DNA from: Candidatus Fermentibacterota bacterium
GTDB taxonomy: Bacteria; JAFGKV01
Direction of reading: 5' to 3'
NCBI GenBank assembly: GCA_016928395.1
Contig: JAFGKV010000036.1
Location: forward strand, 51,034-115,033
DNA length: 64,000 nucleotides
The notes beneath the pieces are model-generated. The model made no database searches. It had not been told where the DNA came from and was given only the letters and a program-made list of their open reading frames with translations. Below, piece by piece: positions 63,501 to 64,000 of the stretch. A program made the translations under genes and the position numbers. Each line of letters opens with the position of its first letter. The stretch's first letter is position 1.

Positions 63501-64000
63501 AGCTGTACGGTGGGGATCGAGAATCAGGGGGGGACTGACGGGGTGCAGGTAGTATCCAACGCGGCGTATCTGCACAACGGGTTGGCGATACAGATCAGCA
63601 CGGTTCAGCCGTGGTTGACGGTGGCGCCGGTGGGGGGTACGGTGGTACCCGGAAGCAGTGCGGAGCTGACGGCGACGATGGATGCGGCGGACCTCGGCGC
63701 GGGGACGTACACGGGGACGATCACGATCACGTCCAATGACGCGGACGAGAGTTCCATCGAGATCCCGGTGACGTTTCATGTGGGGGCATTGATGCCGCCG
63801 GAACTGACGGTGGCGCCGGTAGGGAGCGAGGTGCAGTTGACGTGGACAGAGGTAACGGCGGCGACTGCATACTGGGTGTATGGGGCGAGCAACGAGGCGT
63901 ACTTCGTACCGGGGATGGGGCCTGGGTATGCGCACCGGGTGGCGGTGCTTCCCTCGGGGACGACGAGCTGGAGCAGCGCCGCGGGCATGGGCGATCCGGA
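60507..64000 (+). CDS. Gingipain-like C25 peptidase, multidomain, 3' end outside window
   Basis: 1,164 residues are visible before the right edge. A signal peptide (about 1-18) and a propeptide-like region precede the C25 catalytic domain (about 235-560). The catalytic pair is His430 in YMGHGSE and Cys463 in VACVNGD, 33 residues apart as in gingipain R. Then come an Ig-like C25_C domain (about 571-658), a CARDB-like segment, a nidogen-like domain (FGTDYTQ-type FPFYGTDYTQVRICTNGW), an abnormal-spindle/HYDIN-like repeat (TSNDADESSIEIPVTF) and a starting Fn3 domain. In Bacteroidetes such proteases are exported by T9SS; any sorting signal would lie outside the window. The GTG start follows GGGAGG. 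Third-position G use changes sharply between domains. Confidence 0.9.
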   Translation, partial: MRLLLALSLLILQSASVQAIWMPLSSSLPRAGDLAILEDTGSRTTLSLTLSGYESEEINIDGTRCVRITMPSTAPTLEKGEPELPIWTGSIIIPDRGSASMRVVESQWEELPSLPVVPSKGNLYRTIDPATVPYEFGVSYGRDTWFPGPEVRLSEPFILRDYRGVTVIVHPVQYNGARGVLRVLRRLVVEVETAGSGGVNELERRSLVAAREFSAIYEGMFVNLRSQRRTLNERAGKMLIIAADTYHDGMADLVSWKREKGIDTKIVAYSAIGGTGATAVKNYIQNEYNAGGLVFVLLVGDLAHIPTQTYSGGEADPMYSLVAGSDVYPDIFVSRFSAQTVADVSTQVLRSVEYERSPTAATAWYHKATGIASNQSNGGLIDYEWMNGFRTKLLNYHYTEMDQIYDPSASASQVTTALNAGRSLVLYMGHGSETSWGTTGFSNTNINALSNYWMLPVIHSVACVNGDFSTTTCFAEAWLRAQNGGEPRGALATYMSSINQSWDPPQIAQQGFVDSLVNNRYNTVGGTLFIGSVRMLEYYSGGSAGTEMFNTWHIFGDCSVQMRTDSPAFMAATYPSTVPLGTSSISVTVAGLEGALVGISSEGQFLGSGYTNASGAVTVMLTEPLDTPGTVKLTITAYNKTPIQADIEVISTSGPHVVYAGSTILGDGQADVGETVLVDIELENVGNATAYAVQATLSTVNAQITVTVPTQSYGDMGAGATALPAAPFQFYVGSLPDGTVVPFDVAITSGMDSWEGSFDITVHASPEIGVTPTVVEEWAGVGETAQRAVMVSNSGTGDLTYTVGVMTDSRQGTAVPFLELGKGEPDPRVGETPARGSGGPDGYGYRWIDSDEPGGPAFSWLDISSTGTSPGSGDDSNYGPFNLGFTFPFYGTDYTQVRICTNGWLSFTSTSTAYTNQGIPSTSEPNCLIAPFWDDLSPNYGGSVRYQSDAGNGRFIAQWTEVPRWTSTGGTGSYTFQVIVYADGRIVYQYNTLVGDLESCTVGIENQGGTDGVQVVSNAAYLHNGLAIQISTVQPWLTVAPVGGTVVPGSSAELTATMDAADLGAGTYTGTITITSNDADESSIEIPVTFHVGALMPPELTVAPVGSEVQLTWTEVTAATAYWVYGASNEAYFVPGMGPGYAHRVAVLPSGTTSWSSAAGMGDP

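Overview
The window is about 62% G+C and comes from a didermic (Gram-negative) bacterium. Supporting signs are a TonB-dependent receptor, an MCE/Mla lipid-transport operon, many lipoprotein signal peptides, a type IX secretion (T9SS) C-terminal sorting domain, a gingipain-like C25 peptidase, and FG-GAP/ASPIC and HYDIN-like surface-protein modules. This mix fits the FCB superphylum, most likely an uncultured high-GC lineage of the Eisenbacteria, Krumholzibacteriota or Fermentibacterota type. That placement is inferred from gene content only. Genes are dense, with many 4-nt ATGA/GTGA overlaps and frequent GTG starts. No tRNA, rRNA, CRISPR array, transposase or phage gene was recognised.

Layout. 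1-5.0 kb (minus): three GT39-like membrane sugar transferases and a GT2 enzyme, preceded by a B12-binding radical SAM protein (5.0-6.5 kb) and a cyclophilin lipoprotein. 7.2-12.8 kb: an orphan lipoprotein, leucyl-tRNA synthetase and a CsgG/TPR-type protein. 13.0-17.3 kb: a two-gene 2-hydroxyacyl-CoA-dehydratase-activator-type system, an oxygen-sensitive Fe-S family that suggests anaerobic life. 17.5-20.9 kb: an Mla-type operon (STAS-MlaE, MlaF, MlaD, auxiliary lipoprotein). 21-30 kb: a polysaccharide assembly operon (GT4, Wzx flippase, two Wzy/ligase-like proteins, a Wzz-like protein, and a membrane protein with duplicated carbohydrate-binding-like motifs). 30.2-34.0 kb: a cobalamin riboswitch controlling a secreted beta-propeller with a T9SS sorting signal and a TonB-dependent receptor, read here as a B12 uptake module. 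34.1 kb: rpsT.

35.1-41.3 kb is the main plus-strand block: DUF47/PhoU-like protein, Pit-type transporter, sulfatase-type lipoprotein, EpmA-like lysyl-tRNA synthetase paralogue and a zinc-ribbon membrane protein. It is bounded on both sides by intergenic DNA carrying related degenerate short repeats. 42.1-44.2 kb: groES-groEL with a CIRCE operator and a strong terminator. 44.6-49 kb: small membrane protein, RNase E/G, a NuoN-like membrane protein and thioredoxin reductase. 49-58.6 kb: an FG-GAP/ASPIC lipoprotein, a heterodimeric ABC exporter, an M30-like metallopeptidase and a YgeY-type M20 hydrolase. 58.9-64 kb: a small exported protein, a methyltransferase and a large C25 peptidase running off the right edge.

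The most notable system is the riboswitch-controlled module at 30.2-34.0 kb. Its first gene looks like a T9SS-exported counterpart of the Bacteroides surface B12-binding propeller BtuG, paired with a BtuB-like receptor. No terminator is visible between this pair and the downstream polysaccharide operon.
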